Source of the DNA: Planctomycetota bacterium
GTDB lineage: Bacteria > Planctomycetota > Phycisphaerae > UBA1845 > PWPN01
DNA length: 64,000 nucleotides
Assembly (NCBI GenBank): GCA_029550525.1
Contig: JAKPHF010000027.1
Coordinates: 97,961-161,960 of the forward strand
Direction: 5' to 3'
Both the position numbers and the translations under genes were made by a program. Below are positions 1 to 9,204 of the stretch, one piece after another. The notes beneath the pieces were generated by a model. That model was not told the origin of the DNA, did no database searches, and saw only the letters and a list, made by a program, of their open reading frames with translations. The number at the start of each line of letters is the position of its first letter. The first letter of the stretch is position 1.

Positions 1-1489
1 GCGTGGCCAGCTCGCGGATGCGGACCACTTCCTTGTCCAGGTTGGGCACTTCGATGCCGATGGTGCTCTTGCCCGGGATCGGAGCGACCACGCGAACGCT
101 CGGCGCCTTCAGCGCCCGGGCGATGTCGTTGGCCAACGACATGATCTGGCTCACCTTGACGCCGGCGGCCACCTGCACTTCGAACATGGTGATCACCGGG
201 CCCGTGTCGATCTCCACGACGTTGGCCTCGACCCGGTATTCCTGCAATGCCTGCTCGAGGATCCGGGCCTTTTCGCGGACCACCGCTTCCTGCTGGGCGT
301 TGAAGTTGTACTCCGGCTCCTTGAGCATGCTGATCGGCGGGAACTCCCACTCAGCCAGCTCAGTCGGATAAGGCTTGGGCGGAATCACCGGCACCGCGGC
401 TGCCGGCTTGGGCGGGGCGGCGAAGTTCACCACCATCTTCGGCTGCGGCGCGACCGGCTCAGCGTCGTCCTCCTCGTCCTCAGCCGCCTCGTCCGCCTCG
501 TCGGCGATGTCCTCTTCGCCTTCGTCCTCATCCTCGTCGTATTCCTCTTCCTCCTCCTCTTCCCAGTCCTCCTCTTCCTCGTCGTAGTATTCGTCCTCGT
601 CCTCGTCGTCCTCGGACTCATACTCTTCGTCGAGGTCCTCTTCTTCGTCCTCGTCGTCGAAAGCCGCCGCCCGCTTCTTCGAGCTCCGAGGCGACTCCTC
701 CAGCTCGTCCTCTTCCTCCACCGGCTCGGGCCGCTTACGTGCGGGCTTCACGCGGAGTTCCGCTTTGCCGGACCCCACGGTCGCACCGGCCAGTGCCGGC
801 TTGAGGCTCACCAGGCTGGTAATCGCTCGGCGGATCGGGTTCAGCAGCGGCTCAAGACGAGCCGCCAGACGGCCCGGAACGGCAGACGCACTGCTCTTGC
901 TGCCTCTGCCCGTCGCTTGTGCGCCGGATCTCGCAGGCCCGGATTGCTCGGACTGACGCAACACCAGGCGAGGCAGCCGCAGCACAAGTTCCTCGGCCGT
1001 GAACAACAGGCCCACGACCAGGCAGTATGCCAGGATGGGCAGCATCATCCAGTTGACGTTCGTCTGCATCCACGTTGCCGCCGCGTAACCCAGCACGCCC
1101 CCGCGCTGCTCAGGCCAGGCAGCGGTTTGCGATTCGGTCAACTGGTGAGCGACGGTCGAGACCACGAAAACGAGCAGGCCGACGCCCAGGATTCGTTGCC
1201 AAAGATTCGGCAGGTGGCCTCGGCGGGCCATCACCACGATCGACAGCGTCAGGCCGATGACTGCCGCGTACACCCCCTTGCCGAAGTAGACGAACAGATG
1301 GTAGGCGACCCAGGCTCCGGCACGGCCGGCGGCGTTGTTCGACGGATCCGGATTCGGGTAGACGTGCGGGCTGGGCCAGTCGATCGGGTCGAAGCTGAGG
1401 ACGGCCAACCACAGGAACGCGCAGGCGAAAATCGTGAACACGATCGTGAAACCGCGGATAGCCTGCATGCGGTATTCGGATCTGGTCAT
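1..1489 (-). CDS. ftsK: DNA translocase FtsK, N-terminal part (partial)
   Basis: Septal DNA pump that clears and segregates chromosome ends at division. Only the first 496 codons lie in the window; the ATPase motor is beyond base 1. Four hydrophobic segments (about residues 14-33, 61-87, 99-115, 147-164) form the membrane anchor. A linker follows with an almost uninterrupted Asp/Glu stretch at about residues 275-346. The start of the motor is recognisable at the window edge: TGPVITMFEVQ, then APIPGKSTIGIEVPN, which matches the FtsK/SpoIIIE alpha-beta domain. The ATG at 1489 is preceded by GGAGG about ten bases upstream. The length and acidity of the linker are unusual, but FtsK linkers vary widely. 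Confidence 0.9.
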   Translation of the reverse strand, partial: MTRSEYRMQAIRGFTIVFTIFACAFLWLAVLSFDPIDWPSPHVYPNPDPSNNAAGRAGAWVAYHLFVYFGKGVYAAVIGLTLSIVVMARRGHLPNLWQRILGVGLLVFVVSTVAHQLTESQTAAWPEQRGGVLGYAAATWMQTNVNWMMLPILAYCLVVGLLFTAEELVLRLPRLVLRQSEQSGPARSGAQATGRGSKSSASAVPGRLAARLEPLLNPIRRAITSLVSLKPALAGATVGSGKAELRVKPARKRPEPVEEEDELEESPRSSKKRAAAFDDEDEEEDLDEEYESEDDEDEDEYYDEEEEDWEEEEEEEYDEDEDEGEEDIADEADEAAEDEEDDAEPVAPQPKMVVNFAAPPKPAAAVPVIPPKPYPTELAEWEFPPISMLKEPEYNFNAQQEAVVREKARILEQALQEYRVEANVVEIDTGPVITMFEVQVAAGVKVSQIMSLANDIARALKAPSVRVVAPIPGKSTIGIEVPNLDKEVVRIRELAT

Positions 1490-1977
1490 GCGGAGCGTTC
1501 CTCCATGATACGCGCCGACGGTGCCGATGCTCGCCGCATCGGGATCGCGAATGGAGCCGTCATCATACCCGGGCCCGGTCAAACGTCCAGCACCCAGGCG
1601 GTTGGTTCAAACTCCGGTGTCACCGGCCCTTGCGCGCATACTCCATCCGCGGGCACCCACGTGCCCAAACCGGTTTTATCGGCGGTTCGACAGGAGCGGC
1701 TTGAGGCGGCGGGGGCGGCGTTTCGCCGGGCTGAAGTGGTGAAATCTCACGTTTCCAAGAGAACCAGGGGGACCGAGACGAGCTTTCGAGGTGGAAAGCA
1801 GTTGCCTGCGCCGCGGGCGGCCGTGTGACACCCTCGTTTCGCCAACATCCTCCTCAATGACGCGCCTCCACGCTTTGCGCGTAATTAATGCTTGCTCTGA
1901 TGCAGGTTATCGAATATTATATCATATCAAGCATTTCGAAGCCCGAAGACACGAGTGTACCATCTCCGGAGGATCCC
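1490..1977. other. Intergenic region between divergent ftsK and amidase genes
   Basis: About 490 bases with no convincing gene. It must hold the promoters of both divergent genes. The right end is AT-rich against a GC-rich background and carries the promoter listed separately. I saw nothing else in it. Confidence 0.5.
1892..1920 (+). promoter_or_regulatory. Predicted sigma-70-type promoter of the amidase gene
   Basis: TTGCTC at 1892-1897, a 17-base spacer and TATTAT at 1915-1920 (five of six matches to the -10 consensus), in a locally AT-rich stretch. A start site near 1927 would give a leader of about 50 bases to the ATG at 1978. Confidence 0.5.
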
Positions 1978-3807
1978 ATGCGCTCCTCACTCTTCTGCTT
2001 GTTGGGGTTCCTGCTCGTTGACGCATCTCTGATGGCTGCCGAAATTCGCGTGTGCCTTCGAACGGACAACCGGCTTCAATGGGTCCGGCGGCAGGTGGCG
2101 GATGATGCCGACAGAATCGAAGCCGCGTTGACCGCTTTGGTTGCCGGGCCCACAGATGCCGAGCGAGCAGCCGGGCTCACGTCAGCACTGCCCCCGGGCA
2201 CGACGGTCACGGGGATCCTGCTCGAGGGAGACACGATCACGGTGGACTTTTCGCCCGAACTGCTCGCCGGCGGCGTGGGCGACGCCTGGCTCGAAGCTGT
2301 GTTCGAGCAGGTCCGTTGGACCCTCGATCCGCTCATCGAGTTGCGTGCCATCCGGCTCACTGTGGCTGGTATGTCGTTGTCCGATTACCTGCCGCCCGTG
2401 CCGCAGATTCCGCCGGTCGACAAGAAGGGGCTTCTCGCCGAGCCGCCGCCGCTGATCACCGCCGCCGGGTCGGCTTTGGCCGGTAAGAAGATCGCGCTGT
2501 CGCCCGGGCACGGCTTGCGCTGGGGTGGCAGCAGTTGGAACTACGAGCGGCCGGTGTACTGCGCGCCGCTGAACAACGAAGACCTTCACAATCTCGAGCT
2601 GATGATCTACCTCGACGCCTACCTCAGGCAGGATGGCGCGACGACCAAGAGCTATCGCTGCCTGGACAAGAGCTTCGGCGACTACGCCCCGGGCAAGCCC
2701 TGGTGGACCATGTCTGCCGCTTATTGGCTCAAACACATCGGATACCCTTGTTCGGTGTATGCCAGTTCGACGGGTGATTGCACGCTGGGCAGCGGGGCCA
2801 GCGAGGACAGCGACAGCCTGCGCTCGCGGCCGCTCGCCTCCAACTACGATAACACCGACATTTACATATCCATGCATACCAACGGGCTGGCGGGCGATTG
2901 CACGGGTAGCGGCTGCCCCAACGGAACCTGCACGTACTACGACAACGGAACCGTCCACCGCCAATGGGGTGCGATCAGCCAGGCGCTCGCCCAGCAGGTG
3001 AACACCGAGATCGTCAACGTCATCCGGACGCATTACGGTGACGCGACCTGGCGCAACCGCGGCGCGCTGGATGCCGACGGCTCGTATGCCGAGACACGCT
3101 TGCCCACGCGGGCGGCCATCCTGATCGAACTGGCGTTCCACGACACCTGTGACCGTGACGCGTTGTACCTTCAGGACGAGTGGTTCCGGTCGGCCACGAC
3201 CTGGGGCGTCTACAAGGGTGTCTGTCAATATTTCGGCACGACACCCACGTTCGATTTCTACTCCGCCGAATACGTTTCAGACACGATCCCGTCCCACATG
3301 ATCCCCGGCCAGACCTACGAGGTGAGCGTCACCATGCGCAACCGGGGTGTGCTGTGGACCGAAGGCCGCCAGTTCCGGCTCGGTGCAGTCGACGACAGCG
3401 ACCCGTTCACCAGCTTCGGCCGAGTGTACCTCCCGTATGACGTCGGTACAGGGCAAACGGTGACGTTCAACTTCACGATGACCGCACCCCGGACGTCGGG
3501 TACGTACACCACCGACTGGCGCATGCTTCGCGAAAACGTGACTTGGTTCGGTGCCGCGCTCAGCAAAGAGGTCCAGGTCATGCGACTGTTCGCCCGGGGC
3601 GATTACGACCACGACGGAGATGTGGATAGCGAGGACTTCGGATATCTCCAGAAGTGCTACAGCGGCGTGGGCATCCCGCAGGCCGACCCGGCCTGCTCGG
3701 AAGCGAGCCTGGACGGCGACGCCGACGTGGATCTCGCGGACTTCGCCATCTTCTATGCCTGCTACACGGGCCCCAACCGGCTGGCCGAGCTCGACTGCGG
3801 GGACTGA
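1978..3807 (+). CDS. Secreted N-acetylmuramoyl-L-alanine amidase with GerMN and dockerin domains
   Basis: Predicted exported peptidoglycan hydrolase of 609 aa. Order of parts: signal peptide (about 1-20); GerMN domain as in spore-germination proteins (about 20-137); Amidase_3 catalytic domain with likely zinc ligands H178 (SPGHG), E201 and H300 (SMHTNG) and catalytic E384 (IELAFHD); a beta-sandwich at about 415-540 that resembles NBR1-type Ig domains; and a C-terminal dockerin-like pair of calcium loops (DYDHDGDVDSEDF and DGDADVDLADF). The ATG at 1978 was chosen over upstream in-frame starts because GGAGG lies five bases before it and a signal peptide begins there. It converges on the GH127 gene. 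The catalytic call is firm; what the dockerin binds is unknown. Confidence 0.85.
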   Translation: MRSSLFCLLGFLLVDASLMAAEIRVCLRTDNRLQWVRRQVADDADRIEAALTALVAGPTDAERAAGLTSALPPGTTVTGILLEGDTITVDFSPELLAGGVGDAWLEAVFEQVRWTLDPLIELRAIRLTVAGMSLSDYLPPVPQIPPVDKKGLLAEPPPLITAAGSALAGKKIALSPGHGLRWGGSSWNYERPVYCAPLNNEDLHNLELMIYLDAYLRQDGATTKSYRCLDKSFGDYAPGKPWWTMSAAYWLKHIGYPCSVYASSTGDCTLGSGASEDSDSLRSRPLASNYDNTDIYISMHTNGLAGDCTGSGCPNGTCTYYDNGTVHRQWGAISQALAQQVNTEIVNVIRTHYGDATWRNRGALDADGSYAETRLPTRAAILIELAFHDTCDRDALYLQDEWFRSATTWGVYKGVCQYFGTTPTFDFYSAEYVSDTIPSHMIPGQTYEVSVTMRNRGVLWTEGRQFRLGAVDDSDPFTSFGRVYLPYDVGTGQTVTFNFTMTAPRTSGTYTTDWRMLRENVTWFGAALSKEVQVMRLFARGDYDHDGDVDSEDFGYLQKCYSGVGIPQADPACSEASLDGDADVDLADFAIFYACYTGPNRLAELDCGD

Positions 3808-3840
3808 CCCGTGAGTGAGGCAGCGCTCGACACGTAAAAA

Positions 3841-3898
3841 AGGAGACGGCGGGGTCAAGCCCCGCCGCTCGCGTTGATTTGGACGCTCACCGTCTCCG
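3841..3898. repeat. Palindromic repeat GGCGGGGTCAAGCCCCGCC; likely terminator
   Basis: Eight-base stem 3847-3854/3860-3867 with loop TCAAG, between two convergent genes. An outer pair GGAGACGG (3842-3849) and CCGTCTCC (3891-3898) could form a larger cruciform. On the minus strand the hairpin is followed shortly by six T, which fits termination of the GH127 transcript. The same core recurs at 6110, 19687, 31894 and 47847. Confidence 0.6.
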
Positions 3899-3918
3899 CA
3901 CGTGCGGATTGCGTGCGT

Positions 3919-5925
3919 CTACTGTTTCAGGACGGGGAACTCGGTGATGCGAAGCCGGGTGCTCGCATAGGGCACCAGTTCCACCTCGGTCAACGGTTCG
4001 GTGGATTCCACCGGGCTGACCGGCGGGTCGTCGGCCTGGTTGTTCTTCATCTGCCAACCCGGCACGGTGCGAGCTTTCGCCTTGAGGACAACGGGGGCGG
4101 CCGACTGCTCGTAGGGCACCTTGCCGATCTTGCCCGTCTGCACCTCGAACGACTCGCCCGGCTTGTCCATCGAGATCTGCAGGGCGTAGTTCCACGGCGT
4201 GGTGGCGTCGATCTGCCAATCCACCACCGGCAGCGTCTCATGATGGCGCTTCAGGGCAGTGTACTTCTCGCCGATCTTGAGCGAGAAGTACAGCGGGCCG
4301 CGCAGCACGGACACCGCCTTGTTGTACCGCTGCTCGAGCCGGATGTTCATCGGCAGGTTCAACTCGACCACGTCGCCGTTCTGCCATTCGCGATCGATCA
4401 CCGCGAACACGCCGGCCACCGGGCTCACCGACTCGGCCGCGCCGCCCGAGGCGGGCTTGATCGTGCACTTCGCGCCGACCGCCCAGCCCGGAACGCGCAC
4501 GTGCAGCGGGAACTTCACCGCCTTGGGCGTGGTCAGCTTGAATCGAATCGCCCCGTTGAACGGGTATTCGGTCTCTTCCTCGATTGTGACCGTCGTGCCG
4601 TCGGCGACCTTGGCCTTTACAACACTCGGTCCCAGCGCGACGGCGGCCAAGCCGCGATCAGGCGTTGCCATCCACATGTGGCTCACAAACTTCGGCCAGC
4701 CCTGGTGCATGTTGGCCGTGCAGCAGCCGAAATTCGGCTCCAGGCCGAACACGTTCGAATCGTCGCCGTTGGTACTCCACTGACGCTTGGCCACCGAGCA
4801 GAACACCTGGTTGGCCTGCTGATCGTACTGATGGCCCCAGAAGTCGGCGGTGTGGGCGCCGGGATTGGCGTTGTAGGCCAGCAGTTCGAGCCGGTCGGCG
4901 AACGCCGCGTCGCCCAGGGCCGCGACGAGTTGCTCGAGCGAGAACATGAATTCCACGACCGCGCAGGTCTCCGTCCCCTGCGTGGGCCGCCGGCCGGAGA
5001 GATGCTCGTCGCCCGAGAATCGCCCGGTCACCTGGCCGTGATACTTGTCGAGGCTCTTGAGCCCTTCATACACGGCCTTGGCGTCGAAGGGGTTACCCGA
5101 CTGCTGATACCAGATGCCGGGATACTTCACCGCCATGGCGATGTTCACCACATGCGAGGGATGGCCGTACTGAATGCCTTCCTTCAGTGCTTTGTCATCG
5201 TAGGGGAAATCGACGAAGTAGGAGTGCCAGTCGAAGCTGGTCAGGTAGATGCTCTTGACCACGTCGAGCAATGCCGGGTCGCCGGTGCGGTTGTAGAGCC
5301 AATAGGCCGTAACCGCGTGCTCCATGGCCCGGACGCCGCGCCATTGCGAGTCCGGCCAATCCGTGGGATGGCTGGCCAGGTAACGGAAGTAGCCCTGGAT
5401 GACCTCCAGTGCCCGCGGGTCGCCGGTGGCTTCGTGGTACTGCGTGAGCACCTTGAGGCCGACTGCCAGCGGCCAGCGGTCGTGATTGTCGGCCGGGCCG
5501 AACCAGCCGTTGGGCTGCGCGCTGGCCAAGATGGGCTCGATCCATGTCTTCACTTTGGCCAGGAGCTTGGGATCGTCCAGCAGATAGGCCAGCGGGACGA
5601 GGCCGTCGAGATAATATGGCCCGCGCTCCCAGGCATCGCCTTCCTTGTCGCCCTTCCACTTGTTCTGCTTGAGGCTCGGCCAGAACTCGTCGATGTGGCC
5701 GGTCATGCCTTCGGCCTGCACCACCAGTTGGTCCTTGAGCCAGCCGGCGGGCTTGACCGCCCCCAAGGGCAGCGGGATGTACGCCGATGGGGTCAGGGGA
5801 GCGCGATTCGCGGGGTAGAGAGTGTTGGCCGCCTGTGCAGCGGAAGCGTTGGAACGATCTTGCGCATAAACCATGCTGTTTACTCCGGCCAATAGAATGG
5901 TGGTCGCGAGCAATCCTCGTTTCAC
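3919..5925 (-). CDS. GH127-type beta-L-arabinofuranosidase (DUF1680), secreted
   Basis: Predicted to release L-arabinofuranose from glycans. Of 668 aa, the first 21 form a signal peptide ending near VYAQ. The catalytic barrel carries the zinc-thiolate site of the family: E319 and C321 in GTETCAVVE, then C401-C402 in FGCCTANMHQG, where the first Cys of the pair is the expected nucleophile (compare Glu338, Cys340, Cys417 and Cys418 of Bifidobacterium HypBA1). A C-terminal beta-sandwich follows. I chose the GTG at 5925, not an upstream ATG, because GGGAGG lies five bases before it and the signal peptide starts there. The upstream oxidoreductase gene runs in the same direction 192 bases away, so co-transcription is plausible. 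Confidence 0.85.
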   Translation of the reverse strand: MKRGLLATTILLAGVNSMVYAQDRSNASAAQAANTLYPANRAPLTPSAYIPLPLGAVKPAGWLKDQLVVQAEGMTGHIDEFWPSLKQNKWKGDKEGDAWERGPYYLDGLVPLAYLLDDPKLLAKVKTWIEPILASAQPNGWFGPADNHDRWPLAVGLKVLTQYHEATGDPRALEVIQGYFRYLASHPTDWPDSQWRGVRAMEHAVTAYWLYNRTGDPALLDVVKSIYLTSFDWHSYFVDFPYDDKALKEGIQYGHPSHVVNIAMAVKYPGIWYQQSGNPFDAKAVYEGLKSLDKYHGQVTGRFSGDEHLSGRRPTQGTETCAVVEFMFSLEQLVAALGDAAFADRLELLAYNANPGAHTADFWGHQYDQQANQVFCSVAKRQWSTNGDDSNVFGLEPNFGCCTANMHQGWPKFVSHMWMATPDRGLAAVALGPSVVKAKVADGTTVTIEEETEYPFNGAIRFKLTTPKAVKFPLHVRVPGWAVGAKCTIKPASGGAAESVSPVAGVFAVIDREWQNGDVVELNLPMNIRLEQRYNKAVSVLRGPLYFSLKIGEKYTALKRHHETLPVVDWQIDATTPWNYALQISMDKPGESFEVQTGKIGKVPYEQSAAPVVLKAKARTVPGWQMKNNQADDPPVSPVESTEPLTEVELVPYASTRLRITEFPVLKQ

Positions 5926-6100
5926 GATAACCTCCCTCGTAGGGGCAGGCCCTTCCCGGCGGGGCGCTGCCTCGATCCTTTGGTGTTCTCCAGGAAGCTC
6001 TGCGGATCGGCGGTGAGTGTAACCGCAGCGGATGGATTTTGCACCCTGCGGGCGCGTGGAACGGGCAGTCCGCATCGCGGAAGGAGACGGCGAGGAATGC

Positions 6101-6140
6101 GCAAAGAGACGGCGGGATCAAGCCCCGCCGCTCGCTAGCG
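6101..6140. repeat. Second copy of the GGCGGG(G/A)TCAAGCCCCGCC palindrome
   Basis: Stem 6110-6117/6123-6130 with one mismatch. About 30 bases around it match the copy at 3841-3873, starting at GAGACGGCGGG and ending at GCCGCTCGC. It overlaps the last codons of the oxidoreductase gene, whose stop codon is at 6118. Confidence 0.6.
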
Positions 6141-7245
6141 CGGAGATGCGGGTCAGCGTTCGCTGGAGCTGCACGCCGACGGCCAGGTTCGGATCGCCCG
6201 GCTCGCCTCGGGCCACGGCCTCCAGGAAATGGTGCAGACAGTGCATGTGGCCGTGCATCCACCCGATGTGATTCTTCGGGCTGGGCAGCACCGCCGGCTG
6301 GTCGTATCGCGACACCGTCGCGATTCGCTTCCAGCCCCGCTCGCCGCCTCGCGGCGATTCGGGATCGGCCTGGTCGTAGAAGTCCAGCCAGTTGGGATCC
6401 ATGAGGTTGAACCGCAGGGCGCCCTTTTCGCCGTGGATCTCGAATCGCAGTTCGTCTTCCGTGCCGGTTGCGATCTTGCTCGCCTCGATCATCCCCGGCG
6501 CGCCCTCGGCCGTTCGAACGGTGACCATCACGTAATCCTCGCCCACCTGCGCGATCGGCCTGGACGGATTCGCAAGATCGCGCCGGTCGGTTGACCACAC
6601 CCGGCGAACGGCATGCACGGGCTCCAGCGGGCCCAGCAGGTGCTGCAGAAGATCGATGATGTGTGAGCCGAGGTCGTTCAGGACGCCGCCGCCGCGTCCG
6701 GCGTCGGCTTTCCAGTTGAGCGGCCGATTGCGATCCACGCTGCCGGAGTGCAGATACGCGCCGCGAAAATGGGTGATGGCGCCGATCCGACCTTCGTCGA
6801 TCAGTTCCTTGGCTCGCAGCGTGGCCGGCCAGAACCGATACTGCAACGTCATCTGGCTGGTGCCCGTGTAAGCCGGCAGGGCGGCGGCTACGCGCTCGGC
6901 TTCCTCCAGCGTGGCGGTCAGCGGCTTGTCACAGTAGATGTGCTTGCCCGCAGCCATGGCCGCCAACAGCGCATCGACGTGCAGGTCGTTCGGCGTGCAG
7001 ATGTGCACGATGTCCACGTCGTCGCGGTGAATCAGTTCGAACTGATCCGTGGTGGCCACGTCGAAGCCGAGCATCTCTTGGGCCCGCGCTGCGCTGGCTG
7101 GATTGCTCGTGGCCACGCCGACCAGCCGGGTCCGGACGGGCACGGGTGAATAGAACAGCGGCAAGTTGATATGCCCATACGCGTGCACCTTTCCGATGAA
7201 CCCGAAGCCGAGAATGGCCACTCCCAGCGTGCCGTCTTTCGCCAT
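6118..7245 (-). CDS. Gfo/Idh/MocA family oxidoreductase
   Basis: NAD(P)-dependent sugar or inositol dehydrogenase-like protein of 375 aa. The N-terminal Rossmann fold shows ILGFGFIGKVHA (about residues 10-21). The family's EKP motif appears as CDKPL, and the C-terminal substrate domain carries GGGVLNDLGSHIIDLLQ, with the expected Asp and His. The ATG at 7245 was chosen because the Rossmann strand begins a few residues later; GGAG lies about nine bases upstream. The substrate cannot be read from sequence. Its position beside a GH127 enzyme suggests a sugar, possibly an arabinose derivative. The last codons run into a copy of the palindromic repeat, so the tail may be repeat-derived. Confidence 0.85.
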   Translation of the reverse strand: MAKDGTLGVAILGFGFIGKVHAYGHINLPLFYSPVPVRTRLVGVATSNPASAARAQEMLGFDVATTDQFELIHRDDVDIVHICTPNDLHVDALLAAMAAGKHIYCDKPLTATLEEAERVAAALPAYTGTSQMTLQYRFWPATLRAKELIDEGRIGAITHFRGAYLHSGSVDRNRPLNWKADAGRGGGVLNDLGSHIIDLLQHLLGPLEPVHAVRRVWSTDRRDLANPSRPIAQVGEDYVMVTVRTAEGAPGMIEASKIATGTEDELRFEIHGEKGALRFNLMDPNWLDFYDQADPESPRGGERGWKRIATVSRYDQPAVLPSPKNHIGWMHGHMHCLHHFLEAVARGEPGDPNLAVGVQLQRTLTRISALASGGA

Positions 7246-7954
7246 GTCGTTTCGCTCCCGGTGTCGTTCGCCTCTCCTTAGGTGTTCAACCCCCGTGCTG
7301 AGTGCGCGGGACTTATCTGTACTGGAGGATTTCGCCGGCGGCAACGTGCGCCGCTCTCATGGTCGGTTGCCGGCGCCTCCCCGGTTCCGATCGCGGCCGG
7401 GAGACTGAGTATCGGGTTGCCCCTGATCCAGGTTGACTTCAAGCGCGCCTGAATGGGTCGCACCGTATTTCAAGCAGTCGGAAGCGATTTCGAATGTGGT
7501 GATTTCTCCCCCGCTCTCGTCGCGCGCCGGGTTTCGCGACTCCTCTCGCTCGGAGTATCAAAACGGTTCTCAAACCCGCTGGCGTCGGCTAAAATGTTGT
7601 CAGAGTCCATATCTGTGTGTGAACGCTATCGGTTCCTCCAGGAGGCCGGTGGCGAAAACCCCGAACCGGTGGGAATAAAGGCAACACGAGAGCAGCGGAT
7701 CGGAGTTCTTTTCCGTCCGAACATGCTCTCTGTCCACACCTTGCAGCCTGGAATAACCTCAGACGTTTGTACACCTCCTGCCGAAGTTGTTTCTTGACGG
7801 GCGCGAACGCGAAAGCGATAATCGCCATGCGCGTGGGCTTTGCCCGGTTCATCTCGTCATCAGCTGGGATTCTCCCGATCGCTCACGCGTGTAGTTGACG
7901 ACAATTTGGCATCGTCTCGGATCAAGACCTCGGCACAGGGACGGGGGCAGCAAT
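7246..7954. other. Intergenic region between divergent oxidoreductase and regulator genes
   Basis: About 710 bases with no convincing gene on either strand. It should hold the promoters of both neighbours and any operator of the regulator. A half-site resembling an AraR box (TTTGTAC near 7763) and an inverted pair GACGA/TCGTC around 7900 are the only candidates I could see; both are weak. Confidence 0.4.
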
Positions 7955-9088
7955 ATGACCATTGAACCGATCGACAGCACCCGGAGTGTGCAAAAGGGGG
8001 ATCTCAGTTACAAGTATCAGCGGTTGCGCGAACGTTTGCGAATGGCCGTCAAGAACGGCGAACTGACGGGCAAGCTGCCCGGCGAGCGCGAGCTGGCGCG
8101 CCGCTATTCCGCCAATGCCAAGACGATCAACAAGGCCCTGAACGACCTGGCCATGGAAGGTCTGATCCTGCGGCATGTGGGACGCGGCACGTTCGTGGCA
8201 GGCAGCGGGCCGTCGCCGAAGATCCCGGCCATGCCTTCACGCAAGTTTGCCTGGATCGCACCCTCGGTCGAGCAGCGGGACGGCAAGATCCTTCTCTCCA
8301 TCACCTCCGACCTCCTGCAGGTCCGAGGCCATCGCGTCGAGGTCATCGAGGCCCACCTCAACAAGACCGGTGAACTGCCCGATCTGGCCTTGACTCCCGG
8401 CATTCTCCGTCAGGTGGACGGTGTCCTCGTCTTCGCCGCTCGGCCCTCACGCGAGCTCCTGGCCAATCTCCGGCGGCGGCACTTGCCCGTGGTGCTCGTG
8501 AACAATCATCATCCGGACATTCGGCTGCCCACTGTGCTGACCGACCTGTCGCACGGGGCGTTCGCTTTGACCGAACGCTGCATCCAGCTCGGCCATCGTC
8601 GCATTGCCGTTCTGATCCCGCCCGCATCGCTGCCAGCGGGGGCGGCGGCACAGACCGGCTACGAAGCGGCCATGCGCTACTACGGCCTCGAACATTTCCA
8701 TCGTCTGAGCGTGGACGACAGCTTCGATTTCGGCACACTGACCGCGGGCGAGTCCCGACCCACCGCGCTACTCTGCGTATCGGGCGCGTTGGCGACGCTG
8801 GTCCGCGAGAAGATGCAGCAGGCCGGTGTGTCGCTGCCTGCCGACATGAGCATTGCCGCCATCTGTGGTCCGGGCGAGAGCTGCGCTGAACGCGAGTCCA
8901 TCACCGCCTACGAGTTCGATCCCAAACGCGTCATGTACTGGGCCACCGAGTTCCTCACCGAAGGCACGTCGCCGCACGGTCCGCAAATGGCCATCGTTCC
9001 CGGCCACCTGATCGACCGCGGTTCCCTGGCCCTCGCGCCCGTGCGCCCCGACGCGCCTGCCCACCCGACCGGCGAAGCCAAACTCTGA
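7955..9088 (+). CDS. GntR/LacI chimeric transcriptional regulator (AraR-like)
   Basis: DNA-binding regulator of 377 aa. The N-terminal third is a GntR winged helix: KLPGERELARRYSANAKTI followed by LILRHVGRGTFV. The rest is a LacI/periplasmic-binding-protein sensor domain (VDGVLVFAARP, LPVVLVNNH, LGHRRIAVLIP). This architecture is that of AraR, the arabinose repressor of Bacillus. The start at 7955 lies just before the first helix and follows a weak GGGGG. With arabinoside-cleaving genes on both sides, regulation of this locus by a sugar ligand is a reasonable inference, but neither operator nor ligand is proven. Confidence 0.85.
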   Translation: MTIEPIDSTRSVQKGDLSYKYQRLRERLRMAVKNGELTGKLPGERELARRYSANAKTINKALNDLAMEGLILRHVGRGTFVAGSGPSPKIPAMPSRKFAWIAPSVEQRDGKILLSITSDLLQVRGHRVEVIEAHLNKTGELPDLALTPGILRQVDGVLVFAARPSRELLANLRRRHLPVVLVNNHHPDIRLPTVLTDLSHGAFALTERCIQLGHRRIAVLIPPASLPAGAAAQTGYEAAMRYYGLEHFHRLSVDDSFDFGTLTAGESRPTALLCVSGALATLVREKMQQAGVSLPADMSIAAICGPGESCAERESITAYEFDPKRVMYWATEFLTEGTSPHGPQMAIVPGHLIDRGSLALAPVRPDAPAHPTGEAKL

Positions 9089-9204
9089 TCCGCCGTTCGC
9101 GCTCTTTGGGGGGCGGTCGTCCCGCCCGCCTGAGAAGCGGGCATGTTGTTCGCCTCCGGACAAGCAGCAAAGCCACCAACCGGAAGCGAGGCCCGCACTG
9201 CGAC

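Noticed and set aside
375..587. Serine-only reading frame on the plus strand
   Set aside because: It is the complement of the acidic linker codons of ftsK; composition artefact, no start signal.
2182..3228. Long minus-strand frame inside the amidase gene
   Set aside because: Antisense shadow of a GC-rich gene; no motif and no ribosome-binding site.
7755..7775. TTTGTAC as an AraR operator
   Set aside because: Only a half-site; the second half is missing, so it cannot be called an operator.
7453..7797. 114-codon frame in the gap before the GntR/LacI gene
   Set aside because: Codon use unlike the neighbours, no motif, no ribosome-binding site.
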